From the NCBI GenBank assembly GCA_037962975.1, contig CM075676.1:22687001-22751000 (forward strand): a stretch of 64,000 nucleotides of DNA, written 5' to 3'. The position numbers were made by a program, and so were the translations under genes. Positions 11,801 through 23,259 of this stretch are shown here, in pieces; the first letter of the stretch is position 1; each line of letters opens with the position of its first letter. The notes below the pieces were generated by a model that worked only from the letters and a program-made list of their open reading frames with translations, had not been told where the DNA came from and did no database searches. This stretch comes from Clitoria ternatea. Taxonomy: Eukaryota > Streptophyta > Magnoliopsida > Fabales > Fabaceae.

Positions 11801-12055
11801 AAGGACTTAAACTAAAACTATTTGTATTGTAGGGACTAAACGTAAACTTGAATATATAGTTTTTGTTTTGACTTTATGATTTTATCAAAATGATGATTGT
11901 TGCTTGTTTTCAGGCCAGGAGAAGGTATAGGTTCAGATCCTATTAAAATGGCCACTGTACGTTTCCATTCAAGGACTGAAGCAATGAATGCATACATCAC
12001 AAAAACTGCAACGTTTTGCCAAAACCATCGCATTTTGATAGAAGTTCTCCAGTAG
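5880..12055 (+). CDS. Predicted mitochondrial RRM-like protein, 223 aa, six coding exons
   Basis: The gene assembles as exons 5880-6039, 7506-7641, 8263-8347, 8449-8496, 11426-11526 and 11914-12055, all with GT-AG borders and summing to 672 nt (223 residues plus TAG). The N-terminus is rich in Arg and Ser and contains RFFSS, typical of a mitochondrial presequence. The C-terminal half has the beta-alpha-beta order of an RRM: ILIQGIP (144-150) as RNP2-like, a helix at 153-163, INLFLR (172-177), MATVRF (189-194) as RNP1-like, and RILIEV (216-221). The usual RNP1 aromatics are reduced, so RNA binding is inferred. The middle part (VRKGRLYKLER) is basic. I do not recognise a named gene. A possible polyadenylation signal AATAAA is at 12208-12213. 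The start is the first ATG after the leader intron; GTG at 5868 is upstream and in frame but not a plant start. Confidence 0.82.
6082..6377. mobile_element. Tourist-like (PIF/Harbinger) MITE in first coding intron
   Basis: The left end GGGCGTGTTTAGTTCG and the inverse of the right end, GGCTGCGTATAGTTAC, form imperfect terminal repeats. The element is flanked by TTA on both sides (6079-6081 and 6378-6380), the 3-bp TSD typical of PIF/Harbinger elements. The interior is rich in GAAAA and TTTTC and has no real coding capacity. It lies 42 bp after the donor site of the intron. Confidence 0.7.
7816..7944. repeat. Tandem duplication, 69-bp period
   Basis: Two copies start with AGATAAGTGAAAATAATCC at 7816 and 7885 and share about 60 bp each. 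They lie inside the intron 7642-8262. Confidence 0.85.
9474..9577. repeat. Tandem repeat, 37-bp period, three copies
   Basis: Units begin ATCGACAAAACAGAG, ATCAACAAAACAGAG and ATCAATAAGACAGGG at 9474, 9511 and 9548. They lie in the large intron 8497-11425. Confidence 0.85.
9991..10948. mobile_element. GC-rich candidate non-autonomous DNA element in intron
   Basis: The block departs sharply from the AT-rich intron around it and is bounded by related inverted words: GCCGCTATCGTGGCGGAGCGG at the left and, on the other strand at the right end, AATAGCGGCACGGAGCGGC. AGCGG and CCGCTAT words recur within the first and last 150 bp. No TSD was established. The interior contains CATTTCCGGCG repeats at about 10280-10440 and a 51-bp minisatellite. 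It sits in the 2.9-kb intron of the RRM-like gene. Confidence 0.5.
10487..10720. repeat. 51-bp minisatellite, about four copies
   Basis: The unit alternates GGGAGGGCTGTTGTTGGCTG and TGTTGAAGGGCTGTGAGGGC. The period is a multiple of three, and the reverse strand stays open as a Gln/Pro/Ser-rich 17-residue repeat (QQPSQPFNNSQQQPSLQ-like). No promoter or splice context supports that ORF as a gene. Confidence 0.85.
11556..11850. repeat. Possible short inverted-repeat element in last intron
   Basis: The left side reads TGTTTTTACTCCCAATAGG and the right side ends TAGGGACTAAACGTAAAC, an imperfect inverted pair of the AGGGACTAAA type common in legume introns. No TSD was found and the boundaries are approximate. 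Confidence 0.35.
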
Positions 12056-12700
12056 TAATACACGCCTCTTCCTGGTGTTAGTATTTTAGTTCCAACTTTA
12101 ATAGATCGTAGAGTAGCCGACACCTTTATCATTTGTGATTTGGGACTTAATTAGTTTGGTTTATTGAGACCTAAGAGCTAAAATTGTGGCATGGCAAATA
12201 TTTCTTCAATAAAAATACTTGACCAATCAGTAGTTGATGAAGGGTTTGGTTTCATTCACAATATATTCCAATCAGGTGTTTTTATACTACTGATCAAGGT
12301 TTATGTTATTGTTGATTGCATGCAAAATATGTTGCAAACTTCATATTTAAATACCATTGTTTTTTGCCTTGATATGAAATTTGCTACGTTGTCAATTGCG
12401 ATTTATGTTTTTTTAATAACGAATTGCGATTTATTTAGGCCAGGCTGGTTTAATATGTATTGGGTTTTGATCATGCAATGAAGCTGAGTACCCTTGTTTA
12501 TAAATTCTTGCACATGAATAGGTTTTTTTTATCTAACACATGAATAGGGTCTGATAAACAAAATTTACGTTTAGAACGTCTGCCACTGACGTTCCATGAA
12601 TAGCTGGCATGAAATAGTTGAATAATTTCAATTTGTTTGTTTGATTATTTTGTTTAGATTTGAGTCTCACAAGTAGCTAGTTCGTCTTATCAAGATATAA

Positions 12701-13039
12701 TTACATTTCAAATAATTCAAATATGAAACAAGTTAAGATTAAACAAGGAAATGACTTAATCATGTTTTTAATTTTGATAAATTGTTTAGAATTTCCATAA
12801 ACAAGTTGTGAATAGGTTCTGACATCGTCTGACATAGTAATTATTGGTTCGCTTACTGCATTTACCAACTTGGCATTTAGAACCTCAAAAACATTGTTGG
12901 TAATATTGTTATTCTGTGACCACTCATTGAAGTGGGGCTTAGTCCATGATACAAGTTGAAACCTATTCAAGTATGTCTTTTCATTCAACTTAATGTTGTT
13001 CATATGCTCAACAAATTGTGTAGGCGTGGTTGCTCTAGC
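12701..13039 (-). pseudogene. Mutator-like transposase fragment
   Basis: The open frame continues 12 codons upstream of its first ATG and reads RATTPTQFVEHMN, then WTKPHFNEWS, then NNVFEVLNAKLV and EPIITMSDDVRTY. This order (WS.HF, then N-V-EV-N, then PIITM and a following R) is characteristic of the C-terminal part of MULE transposases, before the SWIM zinc finger. The SWIM motif and catalytic core are not visible. A stop codon lies two codons upstream of the fragment and the C-terminus degenerates. It is about 0.7 kb downstream of the RRM-like gene and on the opposite strand. No terminal inverted repeats were identified. Confidence 0.65.
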
Positions 13040-13099
13040 AGTCTACCGTAATAATGTCTTGAGCAGTTAAGCTCCTTTTGCCTAAAACTTATTGCCACG

Positions 13100-16000
13100 G
13101 GTGCCACACACAACCTCCTATGGAGGCACCATGCATGATTTCTTGTAAAACTGTCAAACTAATAGTCCATGATATATTAAAATTTTGTAAATAGGTCTCT
13201 TCAAACCACAAAAAATTAAATAATTGAGAAGTTTGAGGATTACATTTTGCATATTAATTACGAAGTTCTACCATCCTTATCTTTATAATCCCTAGTATCT
13301 TGATGTAGAAGTTCTAGGAACCACTTATAGTTATTCTTATTTTCCACATAATCAACGTAGGCTACATGGGCCATATATGATTGTTTACATGTTGAGCCAT
13401 TGATTGTGAGAATGAGATATTGAAGATGTGATGGTTGATGAAAAGGTGAAACCTTGAGAAGAGATAAGATTATTAATGATGAAAACTATATGATAAAGTC
13501 CATAACAAATGGTAATAATCCACAAGGGGTGGTATTTGGGAATTGATTGTGAGATGTGTATATGTTGATTTTGTATGCTTATGGTAATGGAATGATGGAT
13601 TGGTTTATGTTTTAATGCTTGTGTTATAAAGCCCATGATAATTTATATGCATATACACATGTTAAGGTGAACATGGGTGGCACTTGAGTCAAAAGCACCT
13701 TCCTTTGTTGAATTAGCCCATTTTTCCTTCTTGGGGATTTATTTTGCTCATTTTAAGCCCAAGAATCAATAAGTTGGTCTCTTGGCTCAACATTATTATT
13801 TTTTTGCAATATAAAATAAATAGGTAGCTAATTTTACAAATAAATATTACATTCTAAAAAAGTAGCATAAAAATCCTCAAAATAAAATGATAGAATAATA
13901 GTTTATCATGGAATTGTTCATCATGTCTTATGTCCTCACACCTCTCATTAAAATAACCTTATTGAATGTAAACATCGACTTATTGTACAAATGTGTTTAG
14001 CTTTCTTTGCTTAAGTTGATAAGCCTTAAAAATTTTGCAATTATGCCTTCACATATGCTACCTATCTTACTAATTGCTTACCAACTGTTGTTTAAAATTT
14101 ATCTACTTCATTATCATATTTCATGAAGAACCAGATTACAAGTTCCTTAAAGTGTTCAAATGTGCTTGTTTTCCTTTCATGAGTCCCTATAATCTTTATA
14201 AAATTCATTTGACTTTACAACCTTGTTGAGGCGAAATATGAGTAGTTTGATCAAGTATGATTAAGGTAAATTATGTATTTTTGTAAGACTTTCAGACCTT
14301 GTGTTCTGTTAGTTTCCCTTTTGAGCCTTATTGTATGATTGATTTCCTTGGTGCCTACATGTTTATTTATGATCACATAGGTGCTTTTAAGATATCAATT
14401 GATGGAAAATGACTAAGTTCGAGGAAGGAAGCAATATGTTCCCTTTATTGAAAAAGAAAAGAAAAACAAAAGAAGAAGAAAAGAAAGAAAGGGAGAAAGT
14501 TTTTAAAATTATTTTTTTAAAACTTAATGAAAAAAATGCTGAAAATAAATAAATAATTTGAATGGCAAGGCCTAAAAGAAAATATGGTTTGAATAATATG
14601 ATTATCATGTGGTCTTATAAAGAGTAGGTTGATATCCCTAAGTTAGGTATTGTGATTGATACATTTTTTTAGCCCTTTTATGAATACCCCTTTACTGGTT
14701 TTCCTACCTGGTTGCATGTACCCTTTTTGTCACGTTACAACCGTTTTTAAAAGCCCTTTTATGATTTCTGCATGTACCCTAAGGTCTATAGGCAAGTCTA
14801 TGGTTATATGTTTCCCATGAAGAGGTTCAATGATTCATTTTTACCTTACTATCACTTATTTTTCCTTTTATCAAGAGAGTATTGATGAATTTTTAAGTTT
14901 TATTGGGTCATGGTGTAACTAAGATCGCTAGGTAAATATGTATATCTTTATTGTCAGCTTTCTTGTTGATTTTTGGATTTAAGATTATATGTATTCTCAC
15001 ACTTTTTATAACTTAAGGATAAATAATGTTTAAGTTTGGGAATACTTTCATTCTGCCACTTTATTTACCATATATTCATGTGTTTTTTCTTTTTCTTTTT
15101 AGTAAGAATATAGTGTTTTATGTTGTAAATGCATGAAATTTGCTTCTTCTTTTTTACAGATTTAGCTCAAGAGCTCATGTTTAAACATAAAGGAGCAATA
15201 TTGGACCATTTGGACCCAAAATGGGAATTAGATAAGCCAAGGAGGAAATGGAAAAAATTGAGCATGACCTATGCTTATTCAAGCATGACATGTGCTTATT
15301 TGAGTATGGTCGTGTACGACTAAGAGATGAATTTGTGCGTAACTTAAGAGCACGACCATGCTCATATGAACACGGTTTATGATTGTGTACTTTGTCAGAC
15401 CCAACCCAATGCGTTTTAAGGGTGTTTATGATCTAATTTTGTAATAGAGCAAGAAAGACACAAAAAGAGTAAAAGGACAAAATGCAAAAGGCAAGATAAA
15501 GCGTGAGACTCATATTGAAGGCAATCATCATCCTTCCACCACTTTCTTCCTTTTTATCTACAATAGGAATCATATCACATAGCTTACTTCCCTTTTGTGT
15601 AGGTTGTGCATCCGAGGTGGTTTCTCTATCTTTGTCTACAAAGTTGGAATAATATTTAGTTTAGTTACTTTTCATTTGTCTATGAACCTGAGTGACTAAA
15701 CTCCTTAACCTCAGGGGTTATGGTGAATCTTTATGATATAATCCTCTTGGGACCTTTTTGTGTAATTATTAAATGGGTATTTATTTACTTCCATTGATTT
15801 CTTGACTATGAATGATATGTTATTTCTTGTGCTTCACTAAATTAGGGAATTGAACACTCTTTGATTTAATTTAATCAATTATGACTGCAACGACCCTACC
15901 TTTTCTTTATTGGTGGATCTAAGAATAGTATTGAATGCATAAGTGTGATCAAAGGTACTTAGTATCATAATCAGTGTATTTCCAACAATTGATTTATTTC

Positions 16001-16740
16001 ATCAGCTTATTTCCACTTAATGTTATCCAGGACATAACTTAGTTTTAATATCTAAAGTAGTCGCTTCACGTGGGTGTTGACAACTTGGCATATTGTTGAG
16101 GTATTCAACATTAATGATTCAAATTGAGAGATAAATGAGTGAAATCATATTGAGAAATTGTAAACCCTTAAAGCATATTTAAAACATAAAAAATCTAATG
16201 ATTTCTCCACTTTTTATTTTCTTTTATGATGTTTGATTTCTTGATCTTTGTCCTATTTTTCTTTTCTTTTTTAAATATTTTTCTTTTCTTTTTTAATTCT
16301 TTTCAAATAACTACTCTTGTGCTTGTTCAAATTTCAAAGAACTTTAGTACACTTAGTTGAAGGAGAAATATAACTGATTTGTTGTTTACCCAAATTATTT
16401 AGAATTTATTAAATTTTATGAGTTAGTTAGTTTATGGTACAAATAATTCTAATTATACTTGTTAGATTCATATAAAGTGTTGAGAGATTTATAACATGAA
16501 TCACGATAGTTTTATAATATTATATATAGTGAATTCCACCATACAGCTGATGTGACTATGTTGATTGAATCCAATATCATACGAGAATTAATTCATAACT
16601 GAATTTATTTTACTCTTAAAAGTGATTTCATGAATTTAGATATTGTTTATTCTCTTGAGGTATCCATTTAGTTTAGTCGAGAACAAATTAGTAACTAAAT
16701 TTAGTTTACTCTTATCTAAAAATGTAGTCACTTAGAATTT
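13100..16740. other. AT-rich intergenic DNA, no gene recognised
   Basis: No coding region is supported. Around 15,255-15,390 there is a cluster of inverted and direct CATGACC, GCATGAC and ACGACCATGCTCAT words that resembles parts of Athila-type retroelement sequences; this is only a stylistic resemblance. The rest is AT-rich with scattered poly-T and GAAAAG tracts at 14,450-14,500 and 16,250-16,310. Confidence 0.4.
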
Positions 16741-16745
16741 ATTCT
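16741..16745. repeat. Left TSD of element A (ATTCT)
   Basis: ATTCT directly precedes the 5' LTR and recurs at 49891-49895 directly after the 3' LTR terminus, proving both ends of element A. Confidence 0.92.
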
Positions 16746-17107
16746 TGTAACACCCCTAATTTCATTATTTCTTATTTAAAATAAAATTTCAAAGGAATTT
16801 GATTATAGTTCTTTAGAACTCTTTGATTGTTATATAATTTATAATTTTTTGGAATTTTTATTTTTTTTTCATTTTTTGAGAATGACAAAAATACCCTTAA
16901 CCTTTCATCTAATAACCAAAATGCCACTGCCGTTGCTTACATCATCGGTAGGTAAATACTTACATCATCGGTGGATAAATACTTACATCATGAATAGTGA
17001 CTGGTGGGTGAATACTTACATCGTGAATAGTGACCGGTGGGTAAATACTTACATCATAAATAGTAAAATAAATAATTAAGTAATCTTAAATAGTAAATTT
17101 CTCTTCC

Positions 17108-17115
17108 TATAAATA
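17108..17115 (+). promoter_or_regulatory. TATA box of element A 5' LTR
   Basis: TATAAATA occurs here and at the equivalent site 24700-24707 in the 3' LTR. It is the likely core promoter of the element, with transcription expected about 30 bp downstream. Confidence 0.6.
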
Positions 17116-17339
17116 GATGGCTCATTTACAACATTTCCACACCAAAATTAGAGAGAGAATCTAGAGAGATAGTGTGTAAAAATTAATGGGGAGTAAGTTC
17201 TTCTGGTAAAAAGAGATTCTGCCGGAGGTGTAAGGTAATAATATTTTTCTTCTAAATTCTTTTTATGATTATTTAGTTTATTCTTTTTAGCACTCTTAAA
17301 CCATTAATATACTAGTACTATTATGAATAAATTACTACA

Positions 17340-17660
17340 GTAAAAATAAATTACCACTATGCGTTATTTTACGATTTACTGTTACTATTTATTATTTACT
17401 ATTACTATTTACTGTTATTGCTCAAAATTTATCATTTACCGTTATTATTCAAAATTTATTAATTGATGTTACTATTCAAAATTTACTATTTACCGTTACT
17501 ATTCAAAATTTACTATTTACTGTTATTGTTCACGATTTACCATTTATCACTACTATTTAAAATCTACTATTCACGATTTACTATTTATCATTACTATTGA
17601 TGACTTACCATATACCGTTACTATTTACTATTACTATACATATTTACTATTTATCATTCT
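17340..17660. repeat. TTTACTATT low-complexity array in element A 5' LTR
   Basis: ATTTACTATTTACCGTTACT and CAAAATTTACTATTTAC variants repeat about ten times. The 3' LTR copy at about 24,960-25,310 carries the same array with some differences in unit number. Confidence 0.8.
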
Positions 17661-19720
17661 GATAGCAATCTTAATTTTCATCTTATGCTTATACTGAAAT
17701 AAATTAGTATTAATATTTTGTTAGAACTTGGAGGCGCAGAGCGAATTCACTGTTGATAGCAAATCAAGGTAAGGGGGGTGAGATAAGAATATAATATGAA
17801 AATACATAAGAATATTGGGAGGAGTCCCCTACTCCTTTTAAACATAACAGTATTATTATTTTAAAATAATAACTTTTAACTTAAAATTTATAATAATTGT
17901 TATTAATAAATTAAGCATCTTGTGTAACTTAATATCTGAAATATTTATTCAAGAACTTGAACTATTATGACCTATGCGGACTGGACTGAACCTATGCAAG
18001 GACTTGGACTATTATGACCTATATGGACTGAACTAGACCTATGCAAGGATTGAACTATCTTGGATTTACATAGACCTATGCAAGGAATTGACCATAAAAC
18101 TTAAAACAAACTTTATTAATTTAAATAATCATTGAATTTTAAATTATCATATTTATAATTGATGTTTAATTATTTAAATTGATTATGATTGTTAATATTT
18201 ATTTATGCTTTATGATGTTTGATTGTGATTGACAATGTTTGATTATGATTGATAATCTTGTACTGTGGAGTTTGAGCATATAGCAAGCATGACAGAAAGT
18301 TAAAATTCACTAAGAATTTACTTATCTCCTACTTCTTTATTTATTTATTCATCTTTATTCAAATTACTTTTAAGAAATTTCTTAGATTTTAATAAAACTA
18401 CATAAGTTTTTAGAAATCTCTTTTTATCTTTTAATATATATGTATATATCTTTATTAAAATTTAGATTTTTAGTTAGTTTATCAGAAAGAAAAAGAAAGA
18501 GAAATTATTTTATAAAAATAAATTTTTACTAATATTTTAATATATCTATATATATATACATGTTATTTAAATGTATAAAAATATTATACAAAATTTTCAA
18601 GTACTAAGATTTTAAAGATTGATAATTCCAAATTTGAGTTTTTAGTAATTGATTTTGAATTAACCTATAGACTTTCTAAAGAAGGTTGTGAAAAATATAT
18701 TTAAGGCTTTGAAACTCAAATTATAAGGATATTTGATTTGTGATTTGAAAAGGAACTGTACTAAAATTCTATATGTGTATTTGAGAATTTGAAAAAGTAC
18801 AGTTTATTGGGGTGGCTATGTCGCGATTCGTAGGCCCCGATAATATAATTGAGTTTCTAAAAGCCTTAACTAACTAAATACGCGAGTAGTTCATGCATCA
18901 TGAATCATCAAAGAGAAACAAAAGGATATTGTCTGGGAACGGATTATAGAAACCGAGGATACATTAGAGGAGGCTTAATTGTGAGCCTTGGGATGAGAGG
19001 GTGCGAAAGGGTGCTTCAGGGGACCTGGGGTAGCTCCCTAGTGTCGGGTACTTTCACAATAAAAACCTTCTCAATCTGACTAGTCTCTAAGTGTTTCCAT
19101 GCCAGTTGAGCTGTTCATGTTATTATTATCCGGAATTATGGAACAGTGTAAACTCCTGGTTGGTATAGTGCAAATTAAAATTTAAGGGCCCCACATATAT
19201 AGGTAAGTTATGATGAAGAGATGGCATATCATTCACACATTCATAATTGATTGTGCATGTGATTGTGATTGATATTATTATTCTAGTTTGTAAAAACCCT
19301 TTATTGCTTATGTCCTATTTGGGAATATTATATTCTATTTCTCACTCCTTTCTTTATGTTTTTGTTTTACATGTTTTAAATTAATGGTTCGTACAGAGGG
19401 AAGGATCGAAGAACATCGACAGCATATATAGCACGTTCTAGAAAGGGAGCTCGGTATGAATACCGTGGTCCAATTAATAAATAATGTCATTAGGCAACTG
19501 CTCTTGGGCCATGGAAGTTTCCTCTCTTTCTAATAATGTTTAATATCTATTTTATTTGGATGAATGTAAAATTACTTTATAAATTTTAATGATATTCATG
19601 AGGTATTTCAGAAATATAGTATGTAATTTTATTCTGATAGTTTCTTTTTAACGATTATATTTTAAAAAAAATCATGAATTTTTTAGAAATTATTGAGATG
19701 TAACTGGGGCTGTTACAAAA

Positions 19721-19732
19721 TGGTATCAGAGT
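19721..19732 (+). other. Element A primer-binding site
   Basis: TGGTATCAGAGT follows the 5' LTR by three bases. It is complementary, apart from the last base, to the 3' end of plant initiator tRNA-Met, the primer of most Tekay/Del elements. Confidence 0.85.
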
Positions 19733-19871
19733 AGTTAATCCCGTAGGCCTGGGGAAAGGTCTATCTTGCTTTGTCTGTAAACTCTATGTAGGTGATAGAA
19801 AATAGAATATCTGACTTGCTAGTAACTGTGATTGATATGACAAGTCTCAGTTACTGTGAAACAGGAAAAGA

Positions 19872-21224
19872 ATGGCTGGAAACGATCTTGCTGGAGTTGT
19901 AGAACGCTTAATCAATGCAATGGGAGCATGCGAAGGTCAAGGTAATGATGCCTTGAGAAGGTTAAACCTGTTCGAAAAACGTAATCCACCTCGTTTCAAG
20001 GGAGGATACAACCCTGATAGAGCATAAATATGGATTTGAGAGATAGAGAAGATCTTCTAAACACTGCAATGTACTGAAGATGATAAAGTAGTCTTCGCTA
20101 CTTATGCCTTATCTGAGGATGCTGAACATTGGTGGGATATTATGCGTAAGCAGTTCGAAGTTAACCAAGTGGAGATCACTTGGAATTATTTCAAGGATAT
20201 GTTTCTGGAGAAATACTTTCCAGCTGATGTTAAAGAGAAAAGACAATTTGAATTCCTGTCACTGACCCAAGGAAATATGACCGTTGGAGAGTACGCATCC
20301 AGGTTTGAACAGCTATCTCACTTTCATTCTCATTATAATGATGCTACTAATGAAGGTGATCGGTGCGCAAAGTTTGTAAACGGATTACGGCCAGAAATCA
20401 AAGAAGCTATACGAATGTAGGAAATCCGTGAATTTTCTATATTGGTAAATCACTGCAGGATCTTCGAAGAGGATCACAAGGACAGAATGACCAAAAACCG
20501 TGAATCCATTCATAAGGCGGGAGAAATGAGAAGTGGAGGACCTCACCATCACCAAAGAAGAGACTTTAGGAGAAAAAGGCCTTACCAAGCTCCATTTTGT
20601 CGGTTTGGAGCAGCACTTGTTCCTAACAAACCCCAAGCTTCATCTGGAAGCTATTATCCAACACCTGCACTAGAATTTAAATGCTTTATCTGTGGAGGAC
20701 CCCATTTGAAAAGGGATTGTCCCAAAAACACTTATATTTGATTTAAGTGTAACAAACCGGGTCATCACATCAAGGATTGCCCAGAGATAAAGAGGGAGAA
20801 CCCTGAAGGTGCAAGTACATCCATAAATACTCAAGGAGGCGTACACAGTGCAGTCGGAAGGCCAAAGGCAAAAAGAAAGGTTTTTGAAATTACTGGGGAA
20901 GAAGCATCCCATTCTGACTCCATGGCGGAAGGTAACTGTATCATTAATAAGATTCCTTTAACTGTTATGTATGACTCAGGTGCATCACATTCCTTTATTT
21001 CCAATGACTGTGTAGAAAAACTAAAATTACCCGTGATAGAATTGCCATTTGATTTATCTGTTCATACTCCTGGGAATAATCCCATTGTCACTTCTAAAGC
21101 CTGTTGGGAATGCCCTATTGTCATAGATGGTAGGGACTTTAAGGCTAATCTCTTTTGCTTACCCCTTTCTGGCTTAGAAGTTATTATTGGGCTAGATTGG
21201 TTGTCTGACAATCATATGTTCTAA
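19872..21224 (+). pseudogene. Element A gag and protease (broken)
   Basis: One frame runs from ATG 19872 through gag, two zinc knuckles (CFICGGPHLKRDC at about 20,680, and CNKPGHHIKDC at about 20,750) and the aspartic protease motif DSGASHSFIS at about 20,973. Stops interrupt it at 20025, 20037, 20058, 20418 and 20739, and a frameshift follows at about 21,220. The gag capsid region has the usual WE..F...FLEKYFP signature near 20,175. It would have formed the virus-like particle; it cannot be made full length now. Confidence 0.85.
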
Positions 21225-21247
21225 TAGATTGTCATAACAAAACCATA

Positions 21248-23257
21248 ATGTTTAAAGAACCTGTAAATTTGAATCCAGAGGATTCTAGATTTCTAACCGC
21301 CAACCAAGTGAGTGCCTTTTTAAAAGGAGGGGCTCAAGAATTCATGCTATTGCTTTTAGTGAAAGGAGAGCAAGAACCGAAAATCAAAAATCTGCCAGTC
21401 GTGTGTGAATTTCCTGATGTTTTTCTAGAAGATATCCCTGGTTTACCCCCAGAAAGAGATGTGGAATTTGCCATTGATCTAATACCTGGAGTTGGACCAA
21501 TTTCAATTGCACCATATCGAATGTCACATCTAGAATTAGCAGAGTTGAAGAAACAACTTGAAGAGATGATAGAGAAGCAGTTCATACGACCCAGTGTATC
21601 CCCCTAGGGTACACCAGTGTTATTGGTTAAGAAAAAGGATGGTAGCATGAGGTTGTGTGTAGAATATCGGCAACTGAACAAGGTAACGGTCAAGAACAGA
21701 TATCCTCTGCCAAGGATTGACGACCTGATGGATCAACTGCGTGGTTCCACGGTCTTCTCCAAGATTGATTTGAGGTCTGGATACCATCAAATAAGGGTGA
21801 AGAAAGAAGATGTACCGAAAACTACTTTTAGAACACGCTATGGCCATTACGAATATCTAGTGATGCCTTTTGGTGTAACTAATGCATCAGCCGTATTCAT
21901 GGATTACATGAATCGGATTTTTCATCCATATCTAGATAAATTTGTAGTGGTTTTCATTGATGATATACTAGTGTACTCTAAAAGTAGAGAAGAACATGTT
22001 GAACACTTGAAGGTTGTGTTGGAAATCCTGAAAAAGAAACAATTGTATGCAAAGCTGTCGAAGTGTGAATTCTAGTTGGAAGAGGTGAACTTTTTAGGAC
22101 ATATAATTAGTCAAGGAGGAATAGCTGTAGACCCTTCTAAAGTGGAAGCAGTTTTGAAATGGGAGAGACCAACCACAATTACTGAGATCAGAAGTTTCTT
22201 GGGCTTAGCTGGATACTATAGGAGATTCATCGAAGGATTTTCAAAGTTAGCATACCCACTGACCAAGCTAACACGGAAAGGACAACCTTTTGTATGGACG
22301 ACACAATGCGAGAATAGTTTCCAAGAACTGAAAGATCGACTTACTTCTTCACCGGTGTTAGTACTCCCTGATCCACATCGAAGTTTTAAAGTTTATTGTG
22401 ATGCATCTAAACAAGGACTAGGAAGTGTACTCATGCAAGACAAGAAGGTTGTAGCCTATACATCACGCCAATTAAGGAAACATGAGATTAACTATCCTAC
22501 CCATGACTTAGAATTAGCTGCTGTAGTTTTTGCCTTAAAGATTTGGAGGCATTATCTATACAGTGCAACATTTGATGTGTTTAGCAATCATAAGAGTCTC
22601 AGGTATTTATTCGACCAAAAGGAGTTAAACATGAGGCAACGAAGATGGATGGAGTTCTTAAAAGACTACGACTTTGAGTTGCAATACCATCCTGGAAAAG
22701 CGAACGTAGTAGCTGATGCTTTGAGTCGAAAGTCTCTGCATGTGTCCACGATGATGATTAAAGAGCTGGAATTGATAGAGAACTTCAGAGATCTTAACCT
22801 AGCAATAAAGGTTAATACTAACAGCTATAGATTAGGAGCGTTGCAAGTGACAAGTGAATTCCTGAGGCAAGTTTTAGAGGCTCAATGAGAGGACGAATTC
22901 CTACAAGAGAAGAAAGAACTCTTAAAACAAGGAAAAGAAGTTGAGTTCAACGTGGGAAACAACCAATTGCTGAGGTATAAGGATCGAGTGTGTATCCCTG
23001 ACCAAGAGGAGTTGAGGAAAGCAATTCTGGAAGAAGGCCACAAAAGTTATATGAATATTCATCCCAGAGCTACTAAAATGTATAAAGATTTGAAAAAGTT
23101 ATTTTGGTGGCCTGGAATGAAGAAAGCGGTGGTGGAGTATGTGACTGCATGTCTAATTTGCCAGAAAGTTAAAGTAGAACATCAAAACCCCCTGGAATGC
23201 TACAATCAATGGAAATACCAGAATGGAAATAGGATAGCATTACCATGGATTTTTTGA
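21248..23257 (+). pseudogene. Element A reverse transcriptase, RNase H, integrase N-terminus (broken)
   Basis: This frame continues from the protease after a frameshift. RT motifs are seen in order: LLVKKKDGSMRLC (21,620), KIDLRSGYHQIRV (21,763), and the catalytic FIDDILVYS (about 21,955). RNase H follows with VYCDASKQGLGSVL (about 22,390), THDLELAAVVFAL (22,500) and HPGKANVVADALSR (22,690). The integrase HHCC zinc finger with CLIC is at 23,035-23,165. Stops lie at 21605 and 22073, with another at 22886 and a frameshift at about 23,195. All domains are recognisable and in Ty3/gypsy order. Confidence 0.88.
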
Positions 23258-23259
23258 CT

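Larger units (their letters stand above)
16746..19717 (+). repeat. Element A 5' LTR (2972 bp)
   Basis: It runs from TGTAACACCCCTAATTTC to GGGGCTGTTACA, three bases before the PBS. Inside are a ~33-bp tandem around GTGAATACTTACATC (about 16,935-17,060), a TATA box, a low-complexity TTTACTATT array (17,340-17,660), and an AACTATTATGACCTATG module repeated at about 17,957-18,080. The 3' LTR matches throughout with scattered substitutions and small indels. Confidence 0.92.
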
